Shown: positions 10,161 through 19,509 of the stretch, one piece after another
How positions within the stretch are numbered: the stretch's first letter is position 1
How the letters are laid out: each line of letters begins with the position of its first letter
DNA from: Thermocrinis sp.
GTDB lineage: Bacteria > Aquificota > Aquificia > Aquificales > Aquificaceae
NCBI GenBank assembly: GCA_020833645.1
Contig: JAJHRQ010000001.1
Coordinates: 124,001 to 188,000, forward strand
Direction: 5' to 3'
Length of the DNA: 64,000 bases
Notes under the pieces: model-generated
The model's database searches: none
What the model saw: the letters and a program-made list of their open reading frames with translations, nothing else
Told to the model about the DNA's origin: nothing
Program-made: the position numbers and the translations under genes

Positions 10161-11000
10161 TTATTTGTAAAATAGTGTATCATAAATTAGCCCGGTTAGT
10201 ATAGAAAATATAAACCATCCTGCAGAGTATGCAAAAACCACCTTTCTGGGAAGAAAGGAGAAAAGGGCAAAGATGGTGGGCAGACAAACACCACTACTAC
10301 CAAGCATAAAGGCTATCGCCTGACCGGTGGTAAAACCCACATCCAACATTGCCTTTCCTAAAACCACATCCTCACCGGAGCACACATATATAGGCACTGC
10401 CACTAAAGAGATCAGAGGATAAGCCAAGGGCGTTTTGGAAAGGCTGGCAGTGAGCCACGTAGGAGTAAAGGTTTTTATCAGAGATGCTATCGCAATGCCA
10501 ATGAGTAGATACTTTACCACTGGCAACTGTTCTCTTAAGCCCTCCAAAAAGGCGGACCTTTTGGAAGAGCTATCTCTTATTTTCATCTGAAGGGTAGGCG
10601 GTTTTTTAAAGAAGTATTCAACCGCAAAGGCTACCAACAACGCGTAAGCCAAAGAAAACACAAGTCTATAGATGAATACATCCAACCCAAATAGTCCATA
10701 GGTCAATAGCAGAATCACAGGGGACAAGGTAGGTGCAGTTATCAAGAAGGCAAGAACGGGACCATAGCCTTTAGAGTGGCTGTTGATAAAGTTAGCAAAG
10801 GGTAGCATGGAGCAGGAACACATAGGTGAAACTGCACCCAAAAGGGCTGTAAATATAGGTGCGGAACGCCTTTTGGAAAGGAACTTTAGGAAAAAGGAAG
10901 GTTTAACCATTGCCTTTAGGAAGGCGCTAACAAACATGGCCAGCACAAAGAAGGGAACTATTTCCACAAGATAGGAATAAAAGTTCTTAAAAAATTCCAT
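10161..11000 (-). CDS. Permease (DUF318/YraQ/ArsP-like)
   Basis: GAVSPMCSCSMLPFA and ITAPTLSPVILLLTYGLFG motifs; multi-TM. Confidence 0.75.
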   Translation of the reverse strand: MEFFKNFYSYLVEIVPFFVLAMFVSAFLKAMVKPSFFLKFLSKRRSAPIFTALLGAVSPMCSCSMLPFANFINSHSKGYGPVLAFLITAPTLSPVILLLTYGLFGLDVFIYRLVFSLAYALLVAFAVEYFFKKPPTLQMKIRDSSSKRSAFLEGLREQLPVVKYLLIGIAIASLIKTFTPTWLTASLSKTPLAYPLISLVAVPIYVCSGEDVVLGKAMLDVGFTTGQAIAFMLGSSGVCLPTIFALFSFLPRKVVFAYSAGWFIFSILTGLIYDTLFYK

Positions 11001-11016
11001 AGTCCTAAATATTAAT

Positions 11017-13029
11017 TTACCGCCTCAGGGAGTTTATGACCACGCTCAAGGAAGAAAGAGCCATAAGCAATCCCGCAAACTCCGGTTTTATAAACAGGTG
11101 AGGATAAAAAACTCCGTCTGCAATAGGTATAGCCAAGATATTGTAGCCAAAAGCCCACAGGAGGTTTTGCTTTACTCTTCTCCTTACCCATTGGGAGAGC
11201 TCAAAAAACTCCTTAAGTCCAACCAAGCCTGAGTTTAGGATCACATTGGTGGAAAACTTTGCCACATCAGTGCCAGAACCCATGGCAAAGGATAGGTCCG
11301 CCTTTGCGAGCACGGGTGCATCGTTTGTCCCGTCTCCAACCATTGCAACCCTATAACCCTTAGCCTGCAACTCCTCCGAAATTTCCAGCTTTCCCTGTGG
11401 GTCCCTTTTGGCAAACTATTTTTCAATGTTTAATTGCTCTGCCACTCTCTTTACCCTCTCCTCATCGTCCCCGCTTACCAAAATAACCTCAATTCCCATC
11501 CTTTTGAAGTATTCCAGCACCTCTTTGGCAGATTCTTTTATGGATTCCTCAAAGTAAAACTCTGCCAAGACTTTGCCGTCCTGTACCAACACCGTTTGAC
11601 CGTTTTTGCCCTTTCCCAACATATAGCCCTCGCAAAAGACGCCCACGCCCACCTCTCCCCTACAGTCTTTTAGTGAAAGCTGTTTTGCCCCAAGGCTTTG
11701 GCAGTATTCCCTTATGGCAACAGAGTATGGATGGTTAGACTTTAAAAAAAGGCTGTAGGCAAGGTCCAAGTAATCTCCGTAGGAACGCACCTCTTTTACT
11801 TTGGGCTTTCCTTCCGTTAATGTGCCCGTTTTATCCATAAGCAGAATATCAACCTTCTTTTCAAAGGCTTCCGGATTTTTAATGAGCACACCCCTTTGGT
11901 AAGCCCTTGTCAACCCTACCATTATAGCTAAGGGCACCGCTATGCCAAAGGCACAGGGACAGGATATTACCATAACAGCCAGAGAGAAGGTAATAGCCCT
12001 TTGGATGTCTCCCGTCTTGAAAAACCAAAGCAGGAAAACCAAAAAAGACAGGGCTATAACAAACTGCACAAAGTAGTGGGATACTCTGTCTGCAAGGCGT
12101 TGAACCTTTGGCTTTTTAACAAGGGCGGATTCCACCAACTTTATAAGCAAAGACACATAGCTTTTGGAAAAGGACTTTTCCACCTTGGCTACTCCGTATC
12201 CGTTCAACACTACGCTTCCCGAAAGCAAAAGGTCCCCTTCCTTCTTAAGAACGGGCAAGCTTTCCCCTGTAAGCATGGACTCATCTACCACCACCTTTCC
12301 CTCCACAAGCCTGCAATCTAAAGGAACCATATCTCCAGTCCTAAGCACGATTTTGTCTCCTATGAAAACTTCATACGCTTCCTTTTCCTCCTCTTTGCCT
12401 TCCTTTAGGATTTTTACTCTTAAACTCTGAAGACCGAACATCCTGCGGAGACTCTCGGTTGCCTTTCTCTTTGCCCTCTCTTCCAAAAATTTACCCGTTC
12501 TAACAAAGGTGATGAGAAAGAGGGAAGTTTCAAAAAGAGGTTCCTGGGGTTCCTCAGGAATGAGCTTAAACAGTGCCAGGTAGCTGTAAAGCAGGGCAGA
12601 GGTGCTACCCAAAGCTACAAGAAGGTCCATATTCCCGGTGCGTGCTTTAAGGGAATAATAGGCTGACCTGTAGAATTTAAAACCACCCACTAACTGCCCA
12701 AGGGTTGCCAAAAGGGCTTGCAAATAAACACTCCAAGGGTTATGCCAAAACATAGAAAGCATAACAACTGCACCAGACAGCCAGCAAAAGGCTAGTATGT
12801 AAGTTTCATACTGTTTAACATCATCCTTTTCCACTGTGTAGCCCAAAGACTCTATGGCTTCCTTTATATTTTCCGAACTCAAAAGTTCCTCGTTAAACTC
12901 TACCCATACCCTTCCCAGCTCAAAGGACACCTTTACATCAGAAACTCCGTGAAGTTTTTTAAGGGTTAATTCTATTGCCCTGGCGCAGTTGGCGCAGGTC
13001 ATACCAGATACTTTTAAGCTGACTTTCAT
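11017..13029 (-). pseudogene. copA: Heavy-metal (copper-type) P1B ATPase interrupted by an in-frame TAG
   Basis: GMTCANCA metal-binding domain, SCPCAFGIA, DKTGTLTEG in 11416..13029; GDGTNDAPVLAKADL in 11017..11370. The two ORFs share a frame: IEK-TAG-FAKRDPQGKLEISEELQAKGYRVAMVGDG. Confidence 0.85.
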
Positions 13030-13097
13030 AGGTTTGTATTCTAAGCGTGAACTTGTGTTAATTCAATCCTTTAAATGTAATGATAAAATAAAGAAAA

Positions 13098-13796
13098 ATG
13101 CTCAGCAAAGAAGAAAAGGATAAAGAAGCAATCCTTAAGTATCTCCCACTGGTAAAGTCTATAGCCTACAGAATATACAAACATCTGCCCGACGCGGTAG
13201 ATTTAAACGACCTTATAGGTTATGGCATACTGGCGGTGGTGGAAGCCCTGCCAAAATTGGATGAAAGCAAAAATCCGGAGGCCTACCTCAGACTACGTAT
13301 CAAAGGCGCTACGTATGATTATCTTCGAAGCCTTGACTTTGGCAGTAAGTCTCTAAGAAAAAGAGAGAAGGAAATAAAAGCAAAGCTTGAGGAACTTACA
13401 AATCAGTTGGGAAGGGAACCCACCGACGAAGAACTCATCAAAGCCCTCGGCTACAAACCGGATGAATTTTACTCGGACCTTCAGAAAATCTCCGCTTCCT
13501 ATCTTCTTTCCTTGGATGACCTTTTTAAAGAAGGAAGAAGCTACGAAGAGGTTTTTTCTTCCCCGGTGGAAGAGAACCCGGAAGAGAGAGCAATAAAACA
13601 AAACCTGAGAGGGAAAATCCTCAAAGCCATAGAGGATTTAGACCACAGGGAAAAGTTGGTTCTACAGCTCATCTTTTATGAAGAGATCCCAGCCAAAGAA
13701 GTAGCAAAGCTACTTAAAGTTTCCACCGCAAGGGTCTCACAGATAAAGGAAAGCGTCCTGAGTAAGTTAAGAGAAAAACTAAAGGATATGGTATAA
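13098..13796 (+). CDS. RNA polymerase sigma factor of FliA/WhiG (sigma-28) type
   Basis: DLNDLIGYGILAVVEALPK, YLRLRIKGATYDYLRSLD, C-terminal LSTARVSQIKES-like HTH. Confidence 0.88.
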   Translation: MLSKEEKDKEAILKYLPLVKSIAYRIYKHLPDAVDLNDLIGYGILAVVEALPKLDESKNPEAYLRLRIKGATYDYLRSLDFGSKSLRKREKEIKAKLEELTNQLGREPTDEELIKALGYKPDEFYSDLQKISASYLLSLDDLFKEGRSYEEVFSSPVEENPEERAIKQNLRGKILKAIEDLDHREKLVLQLIFYEEIPAKEVAKLLKVSTARVSQIKESVLSKLREKLKDMV

Positions 13797-13806
13797 TAGT
13801 AGCACT

Positions 13807-14010
13807 ATGGCTAAGGTGAAGATGAAATCAAACAGGTCTGCAAAGAAGAGGTTTAAGATAACTCGCACTGGAAAAATAAAGAGGTGGAAGTCGGGCGGAG
13901 CCCACTACAACACTAAAAAGTCTAAAAAGAGAAAGAGGGCTTTGAGAAAGCCAGACCTTGTCCACCCAAGCTGGGAAGACAAGGTGAGGGGAATGCTAAA
14001 GGAGTTTTAA
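13807..14010 (+). CDS. rpmI: 50S ribosomal protein L35
   Basis: KMKSNRSAKKRFKITRTGKIKR; 67 aa basic protein. Confidence 0.93.
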   Translation: MAKVKMKSNRSAKKRFKITRTGKIKRWKSGGAHYNTKKSKKRKRALRKPDLVHPSWEDKVRGMLKEF

Positions 14011-14013
14011 CCT

Positions 14014-14134
14014 TTAGCCAGACAGTTCCCTCCAAAGTCCTTTAGCCCACTCCTCATACCTCTTTGCGGTTTTCCCTCTTTAGTTGATTAGCTACGGAGA
14101 TACCACCATAGCTACCGCCCACCATAACCACTTG
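14014..14134 (-). pseudogene. Flavoprotein (FccB/SQR-like) remnant
   Basis: QVVMVGGSYGGISVANQLKREN (Rossmann N-terminus) runs almost directly into RYEEWAKGLWRELSG*, which resembles the FccB C-terminus TYEWAKALYRDMFT in this window; frames disagree. Confidence 0.45.
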
Positions 14135-14277
14135 CGACTTAGCCCTTTCTACTAACAGTAAATGACTTGTTTCACGTATTTACTCACCTCCATAACAACA
14201 CATTTATCCACAAGTTCCTTTGCCTTTGCAATACTGCCGTAGGTTTCCCTTAACTCCCTTTTGTAATTGTCAAAGAA

Positions 14278-14865
14278 CTAACTGAACTGATCCACTCCCA
14301 AAATACCAATGGCGTAGAATTTGCCCCCTTCCTCTTGTATAACCACTGATGCCAGAGGAACTTCCGGCGGTCCATCAACAACCTTTCCCCCTTCCCTTGG
14401 GTCATAAACTCCCAAGTGGGCACAGCATTGTATTATACCGGATTTTTTTGTAGTCTCGGAGGGTTTGTCCGGAGGATAGTAGTTTATGGAGTACTGCTTT
14501 GTGGGATAGCTCCATTGGTGGGCACAGATGGCGGAGTATGCCACTATGCTCTTTTTGCTTCCTACTCCACCTTGCCATTTGTAGGTTTTGCCATCCTTTA
14601 GCTTAACATCCACCGGTTTTACCTCTTCCCCGAGGTCTATCAAATAGCAAGGCGCGCTTGCGTGGGGGTAAAAGAATATGTAAGCATTGTGAGGTTTAAG
14701 ATCCTCCTCCCTTAGGGGAGAACCGTCTTCCTTTACAAGCAAGGCTTTTTTGTATGCTTTGAACATTCCCTCCTGTGCAGAAAGCAAATTGGAAAACACA
14801 AAAGGGTCTATCATAGATGCTACAGCAACCGTACTACAGGCTTTTAAGAAATCTCTTCTGTCCAT
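14278..14865 (-). CDS. Rieske [2Fe-2S] protein with Tat-like signal; possibly prematurely terminated
   Basis: MDRRDFLKACSTVAVASM; Rieske motif CAH ... CCAH. In-frame sequence continues to 14152 after the TAG at 14278-14280. Confidence 0.8.
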   Translation of the reverse strand: MDRRDFLKACSTVAVASMIDPFVFSNLLSAQEGMFKAYKKALLVKEDGSPLREEDLKPHNAYIFFYPHASAPCYLIDLGEEVKPVDVKLKDGKTYKWQGGVGSKKSIVAYSAICAHQWSYPTKQYSINYYPPDKPSETTKKSGIIQCCAHLGVYDPREGGKVVDGPPEVPLASVVIQEEGGKFYAIGILGVDQFS

Positions 14866-14914
14866 ATCTCAAACCTCCAAACATGAAAACGCCCCCAGAG
14901 GGGACCTTACCACA

Positions 14915-16232
14915 TTATGTAAACATGTCTCTGTATAAAGCCTTTGCCCACTCGTAGGTAGCGTTCGCCAGCGCCTTTAAACGTTCGTTGATAACCCTCA
15001 CCCTAGGCTCAATCTTTCCGTCCTTTAGCTCGTATGTAACGCTTATGACTATTGCTTCCTGAGGGTCGCCGTTTACCATAGAGTAGCATGTGTTGTCGGG
15101 AAGGGTGGGCTTGTATTCTTTGCCCTTGATCCTTGAAGCTATGACCTTGGCTACTATCTTACCCTGAGAATTTGCCATGTGTCCGCTCTTGGGATAAGGA
15201 ACGCCACTGATGACGTCTCCCACCAAGAATACATGCGGGTCCGCCTTTGCTTGGAAGGTAAGAGGGTCCTTGGTCTACCCATCCCGTGGGCTTGCCCTCC
15301 TTGTCCTTGGCTATCAGGTCTGCCATCCATACTAAATCACCCGCTTGATGGGGTGGAACCAGGTTAGCATCTGTAAACTTAAAGTCTCCTGCAGTCGTCT
15401 TGATGATTTTCTTTACGGGGTCCACCTCTTTTATGACTGCGTTTGGCACATACTCTATTATGCCAAGGTAGAGTTGCTCATAAGCTGCCCTGAAGCCCGG
15501 ACCTTTGGGTGCTATGTCTCCTTTGGGGTCAAGAATAATCACCCTTCCTTTTACCTTGTTCTTTTTAAAGACATAGGCGATCATCGCTGCCCTCTCGTAG
15601 GGTGCGGGCGGGCATCTGTATGCACCGGGAGGAACTGTAATTACAAAGTCGCCCTCTTCAAACTCCCAGACCTTTCTCTTTAGTGCGAGATTCTCGGAAC
15701 CCGGGATGAAGGCAAGTGGGTAATGCACCCTTGCGTACTCAGCCATCTGCTTGTCATCCTTGAACCAAGCGGAGTAGTTGTATCTTATACCCGGTGCCAA
15801 CACTAAGTAGTTGTATTCAATGTATCCTTTATTGGTATAAACTCTCTTCTTGTCCCTTTCTATTCCCAATACAGTTGCATTGATGAACTTGTAGCCATAC
15901 TTGGCGGCGGGTTGATAGTAATCGTGGGATAGGAAATCAAGGGAAACCAAGTCTGCAAGCCACAGATTGGATATGGGACAAGAGAGGAAGTTAGGTCTTT
16001 TTTCAATGAGGACCACTTCAATGTTGGGGTCTTCTTTTTTAAGGTATTTGGCTGCTGTTAAACCTGCCCATCCTCCACCGCACACCACCACCCTGTTTCC
16101 TTTGGGTGGCGGAAGCATGGCTCCCATTTTACCCACCTTTTCGGCAGCGGCAAAGGAAGGCTTTGAAGGCAGTGCAGATACAAGGGCACCCACACCCGCA
16201 AGCTTAAAAAGGTCCCTCCTGCTTACACTCAT
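14915..16232 (-). pseudogene. fccB: Flavocytochrome c sulfide dehydrogenase flavoprotein subunit, frameshifted
   Basis: Tat-like signal MSVSRRDLFKLAG, RVVVCGGGWAGLTAAKYLKK; second half VGDVISGVPYPKSGHMANSQGKIVAKVIASRI lies in another frame. Removing one C at 15268-15269 restores DQDPLTFQAKADPHVFLVGDVISG. Confidence 0.85.
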
Positions 16233-16355
16233 ATTACCACCTCCTTGTTGATTGTTTTTTCTTAGTTTAGCTTTGAATTTTCAACCTTGCAATAATAAAT
16301 GGTTAAAAAGCTATTAAGCTTTGTTATATAAGCCCTTTGAAATATTTGAATATTT

Positions 16356-16622
16356 TTATTTGCTACCACAAACGTAACAAACACCCTCCTGGGTTCTTGC
16401 CCAGTGGCGGGTGCCAGCCTTTATCTCCAGGCGGTCTCCCTCCTTCAGTTCAAAGATGCCCTCCTCCGTGCCGATCACAATAGAACCCTTATAAACCACC
16501 CTTATTTCATCCTCTGGGTGTGTGTGCCAGTCATAGAAAGTTCCCGGTGGGTCGCACCAAGTGTAGAGATTTTTATAGCCTTCCCTTCTTAGCTCCTCCA
16601 TTATGGCTTTTGGGTCTAGCAT
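16356..16622 (-). CDS. Small cupin-domain protein
   Basis: GTFYDWHTHPEDEIRVVYKGSIVIGTEEGIFELKEGDRLEIKAGTRHWA. Confidence 0.85.
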   Translation of the reverse strand: MLDPKAIMEELRREGYKNLYTWCDPPGTFYDWHTHPEDEIRVVYKGSIVIGTEEGIFELKEGDRLEIKAGTRHWARTQEGVCYVCGSK

Positions 16623-16639
16623 AGTTTAAATTTTAACCA

Positions 16640-16849
16640 ATGAGGGGTAAGGATTTTTTAGCCCTTACTGTAGGCTTCAACATTTTGGGTGGCGTTTTGG
16701 CGGGTCTGCTGGTGGGTTATGCCTTTGACATCTGGCTGATGGAGGGTCTTTTTGGGAAAAAAACTTTTCCCTTTGGACTCTTTTTCTTTTTCCTTGTTGG
16801 TGTGATCGCTGGCTTTAGAAACGCCTTTAGAGACTTAAAAAGATTATGA
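16640..16849 (+). CDS. AtpZ/AtpI-like membrane protein
   Basis: Two-TM 69 aa protein, GGVLAGLLVGYAFD ... GVIAGFRNAFRDLKRL. Confidence 0.6.
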   Translation: MRGKDFLALTVGFNILGGVLAGLLVGYAFDIWLMEGLFGKKTFPFGLFFFFLVGVIAGFRNAFRDLKRL

Positions 16850-16893
16850 ATAGACTTTGTATATTTTTTAAGAAAGATTATAATTTATTTGCT

Positions 16894-17898
16894 ATGGACA
16901 AGTGGGAAAAATTTTTAATAGAGCTTTCAGATAGAGTTATTAAAGGCGAAAAGCTGGGTAGAGAGGAGGCCCTTGCCATTTTACAAACGCCAGATGAATA
17001 CATAGCCCTTCTGGTGTATCTTGCCCAAAAGGTCAAAAATCACTTTCATGACCCTAACAAGGTGGAGCTCTGCTCAATAATAAACGCCAAAAGTGGGGCC
17101 TGCTCAGAGGACTGTAAATTCTGCGCCCAGTCTAAGTTTTATAAAACTCCCATAAATGTTTATCCTTTGGTGCCAAAAGAAGAGATTGTGGAGGGTGCCT
17201 ACAGGGCAGTGGAGTTTGGGGCAAACAGATACTGCATAGTTTTGAGCGGAAGGTCTGCCACACCGGAAGAGGTGGAAAGGATCAAAGAAAGCGTGGAGGA
17301 AATAAAAAAAGTAGAAGGCTTGCCCATCAATGTGTGCGTGTCTGCGGGCACACTGAATGAGGAGGCCCTCCTAAAGCTAAAATCAGCGGGTGTCAAAAGG
17401 GTCAATCATAACTTGGAGGCTTCCAAGAATTTCTTCCCAAAGATAGTCAGCACTCACACTTGGGAGGAAAGATATGAGACTATAAAGAGGATAAAAAAGG
17501 TTGGACTTTCCACCTGTTGTGGGGGTATCTTTGGGATGGGTGAGTCCGATGAGGACCGGGTAGATTTAGCCCTAACTTACAGTGAGCTGGAGGTGGATTC
17601 CATACCCTTGAACTTTTTGATGCCCATCGAGGGAACGCCCTTAGAGAAGGCACCGGGTGTGGAGCCATTGGAAGCCCTCCGTATAATTGCCATGTTTAGA
17701 TTTACAAACCCAAGGGCAGAGCTAAGACTCTGCGGTGGGAGGGAACAAACCCTCAGAGACTTTTACGGCATGGCAATGCTAATGACCAACGCCATGATGG
17801 TAGGAGGTTATCTAACAAGGGCAGGAAGGGACATAAAGAAGGATTATCAGCTCATAAAGGACCTAAAGCTTGAAAGGCTTGAAAAGGTTTTGGAATGA
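16894..17898 (+). CDS. bioB: Biotin synthase
   Basis: Radical SAM CSEDCKFCAQS, NHNLEASKNFFP, LCGGREQTLRD; the internal Met at 16894 is a better start than 16846. Confidence 0.95.
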   Translation: MDKWEKFLIELSDRVIKGEKLGREEALAILQTPDEYIALLVYLAQKVKNHFHDPNKVELCSIINAKSGACSEDCKFCAQSKFYKTPINVYPLVPKEEIVEGAYRAVEFGANRYCIVLSGRSATPEEVERIKESVEEIKKVEGLPINVCVSAGTLNEEALLKLKSAGVKRVNHNLEASKNFFPKIVSTHTWEERYETIKRIKKVGLSTCCGGIFGMGESDEDRVDLALTYSELEVDSIPLNFLMPIEGTPLEKAPGVEPLEALRIIAMFRFTNPRAELRLCGGREQTLRDFYGMAMLMTNAMMVGGYLTRAGRDIKKDYQLIKDLKLERLEKVLE

Positions 17899-18533
17899 TC
17901 GAGGTTTGTAATGGCTATGAGAACATGCAAAAAGATTATGAAAACTTCCTGCGGGTTGAAGAGGGTAGAGGGCCTTTTTTTAGGATTTACCTTTGGAAGA
18001 AACCTGTAATCAGCTTGGGATTTCACCAAGAACCAAGGGATTTTCCTGTGGATGTAGTGAAGAGACCTACCGGTGGTGGCGCCCTTTTGCATGGATGGGA
18101 CATCTCCTTCTCAATGGTGGACGTAAAGGAAATGTGGGGCAAAAGCCCAAAGAAGATCTATCTCAGGCTTATGGAACTTTTAAAGGAGAGCCTTGAGCGT
18201 TTAGGTCTTTCCCTTGAGCTTTCCAACTACGGAGGCTCTTACAGGGAATACTTTTGCCTATTCCAGCCTACCTTTGGGGAGATAACATACAAGGGAAAAA
18301 AGTTGGTAGCCTGCGCTATGAGGATGGGAAAAGGGGGTTTTTTGCTCCACGGGAGCCTTTTCTGGACTCTGGACTATCTCAGGGCTGAGCAAATAATGGG
18401 TATCCCAAGTGAAAGGCTCAGGGATAGGATGGTCACCTTTGAGGAGCTATCAGTATCTTGGGAGGAACTCCTGAAGGCTGTTGAGGATTTTTTCACAAGG
18501 GTTATGCTCTGCAAAGCGAGTTATAGCCTTTGA
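17895..18533 (+). CDS. Lipoate--protein ligase A family protein
   Basis: RPTGGGALLHGWDISFSMV, KLVACAMRMGKGGFLLHGSL. Confidence 0.85.
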   Translation: MIEVCNGYENMQKDYENFLRVEEGRGPFFRIYLWKKPVISLGFHQEPRDFPVDVVKRPTGGGALLHGWDISFSMVDVKEMWGKSPKKIYLRLMELLKESLERLGLSLELSNYGGSYREYFCLFQPTFGEITYKGKKLVACAMRMGKGGFLLHGSLFWTLDYLRAEQIMGIPSERLRDRMVTFEELSVSWEELLKAVEDFFTRVMLCKASYSL

Positions 18534-19508
18534 AAATTCCTCTCTGTTGGAAAGGATCTTTTCCAAAAGCTTTAGAACAGTGTTAAGCTCAGCTTCCTCT
18601 TGCCTTATAACCAATCCACCTCCAAGCTCTTCTATCTCCTTGGCGTTGTAATACTGATGATCTCTGATTGCATGAGGGAAAGGGACAAACAGGGCAGGAA
18701 CTCCGTAGAGGGAGAGCTCAGCTATGGTGCTGGCACCCGCCCTGCACAAGGCTAGATCGCAAGCCCTGTATATCAAGCCCATGTTTTCGGTAAAAGGTAG
18801 GACTAAGACGGGCATGTCTTTGTAGGCATCTTTGAACCTTTCGTAATCCCTCTCTCCTGTTATATGCACACCTTGAAAACCCGTCCTTTTAAATATCTCA
18901 TAGGCTAAGTTGTTTAGAAAGACTGCACCCTGACTGCCACCCATCACCAAGAGGGTTGGCTTGTCAGAAAGGTTTAACAACGCCCTTGCCTGTTCTTTGG
19001 AGAGCTTTAGCCCGTCTATTAAAGCCTTCCTCACTGGCAAGCCCGTTTTTACAACCTTTTCCTTTGGGAAAAACTTTTTGGAGTATTCAAAGGATACAAA
19101 CACCCTTTTGGCAAACCTGCTGAGGAGTTGATTGGTAGTGCTTGGGATAGAGTTCTGCTCGTGAAGAAAGAGGGGAGTTCCTCTTAGCACAGAGGCAAGA
19201 CCAAGGGGAAGGCTCGCATAGCCACCAAAGATAATGCTAACATCCTTCCTTTCAAGCCTTGGTACAAGAGACAAAGAAGAGGAAAAAATACTATAAAGGG
19301 ACCTTAACTTTTCTACAGGGGACCTTCCAAAAAAAGGATAGACCTTTAAAAATTTTCCCTCCACCGGCAGTAAATGGCTAAGCTTTCTTTCTATACCCCT
19401 CTCCGCACCTATGAACTTACAGGGAATTTCCCTCTCCAAAAGGCACTCTATTAGAGCCAACGCTGGAAAAAAGTGCCCTCCTGTGCCACCGCCTGCAACG
19501 TAAAGCAT
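18450..19508 (-). CDS. murG: UDP-GlcNAc transferase MurG
   Basis: AGGGTGGHFFPALALIE, GGYASLPLGLA, MGGSQGAVFLN, LCRAGASTIAELSLYGVPALFVPFP. Confidence 0.96.
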   Translation of the reverse strand: MLYVAGGGTGGHFFPALALIECLLEREIPCKFIGAERGIERKLSHLLPVEGKFLKVYPFFGRSPVEKLRSLYSIFSSSLSLVPRLERKDVSIIFGGYASLPLGLASVLRGTPLFLHEQNSIPSTTNQLLSRFAKRVFVSFEYSKKFFPKEKVVKTGLPVRKALIDGLKLSKEQARALLNLSDKPTLLVMGGSQGAVFLNNLAYEIFKRTGFQGVHITGERDYERFKDAYKDMPVLVLPFTENMGLIYRACDLALCRAGASTIAELSLYGVPALFVPFPHAIRDHQYYNAKEIEELGGGLVIRQEEAELNTVLKLLEKILSNREEFSKAITRFAEHNPCEKILNSLQEFLPRY

Positions 19509-19509
19509 T

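Noticed and set aside
11416-11418. Pyrrolysine or genome-wide TAG recoding to explain in-frame TAGs
   Set aside because: Several intact genes here (e.g. murD, ftsI) terminate normally with TAG, so TAG is read as stop; nonsense mutation or sequence error is simpler.
16846-16893. N-terminal extension of BioB (MNRLCIFFKKDYNLFA)
   Set aside because: Not typical of BioB; the Met at 16894 fits the family start better.
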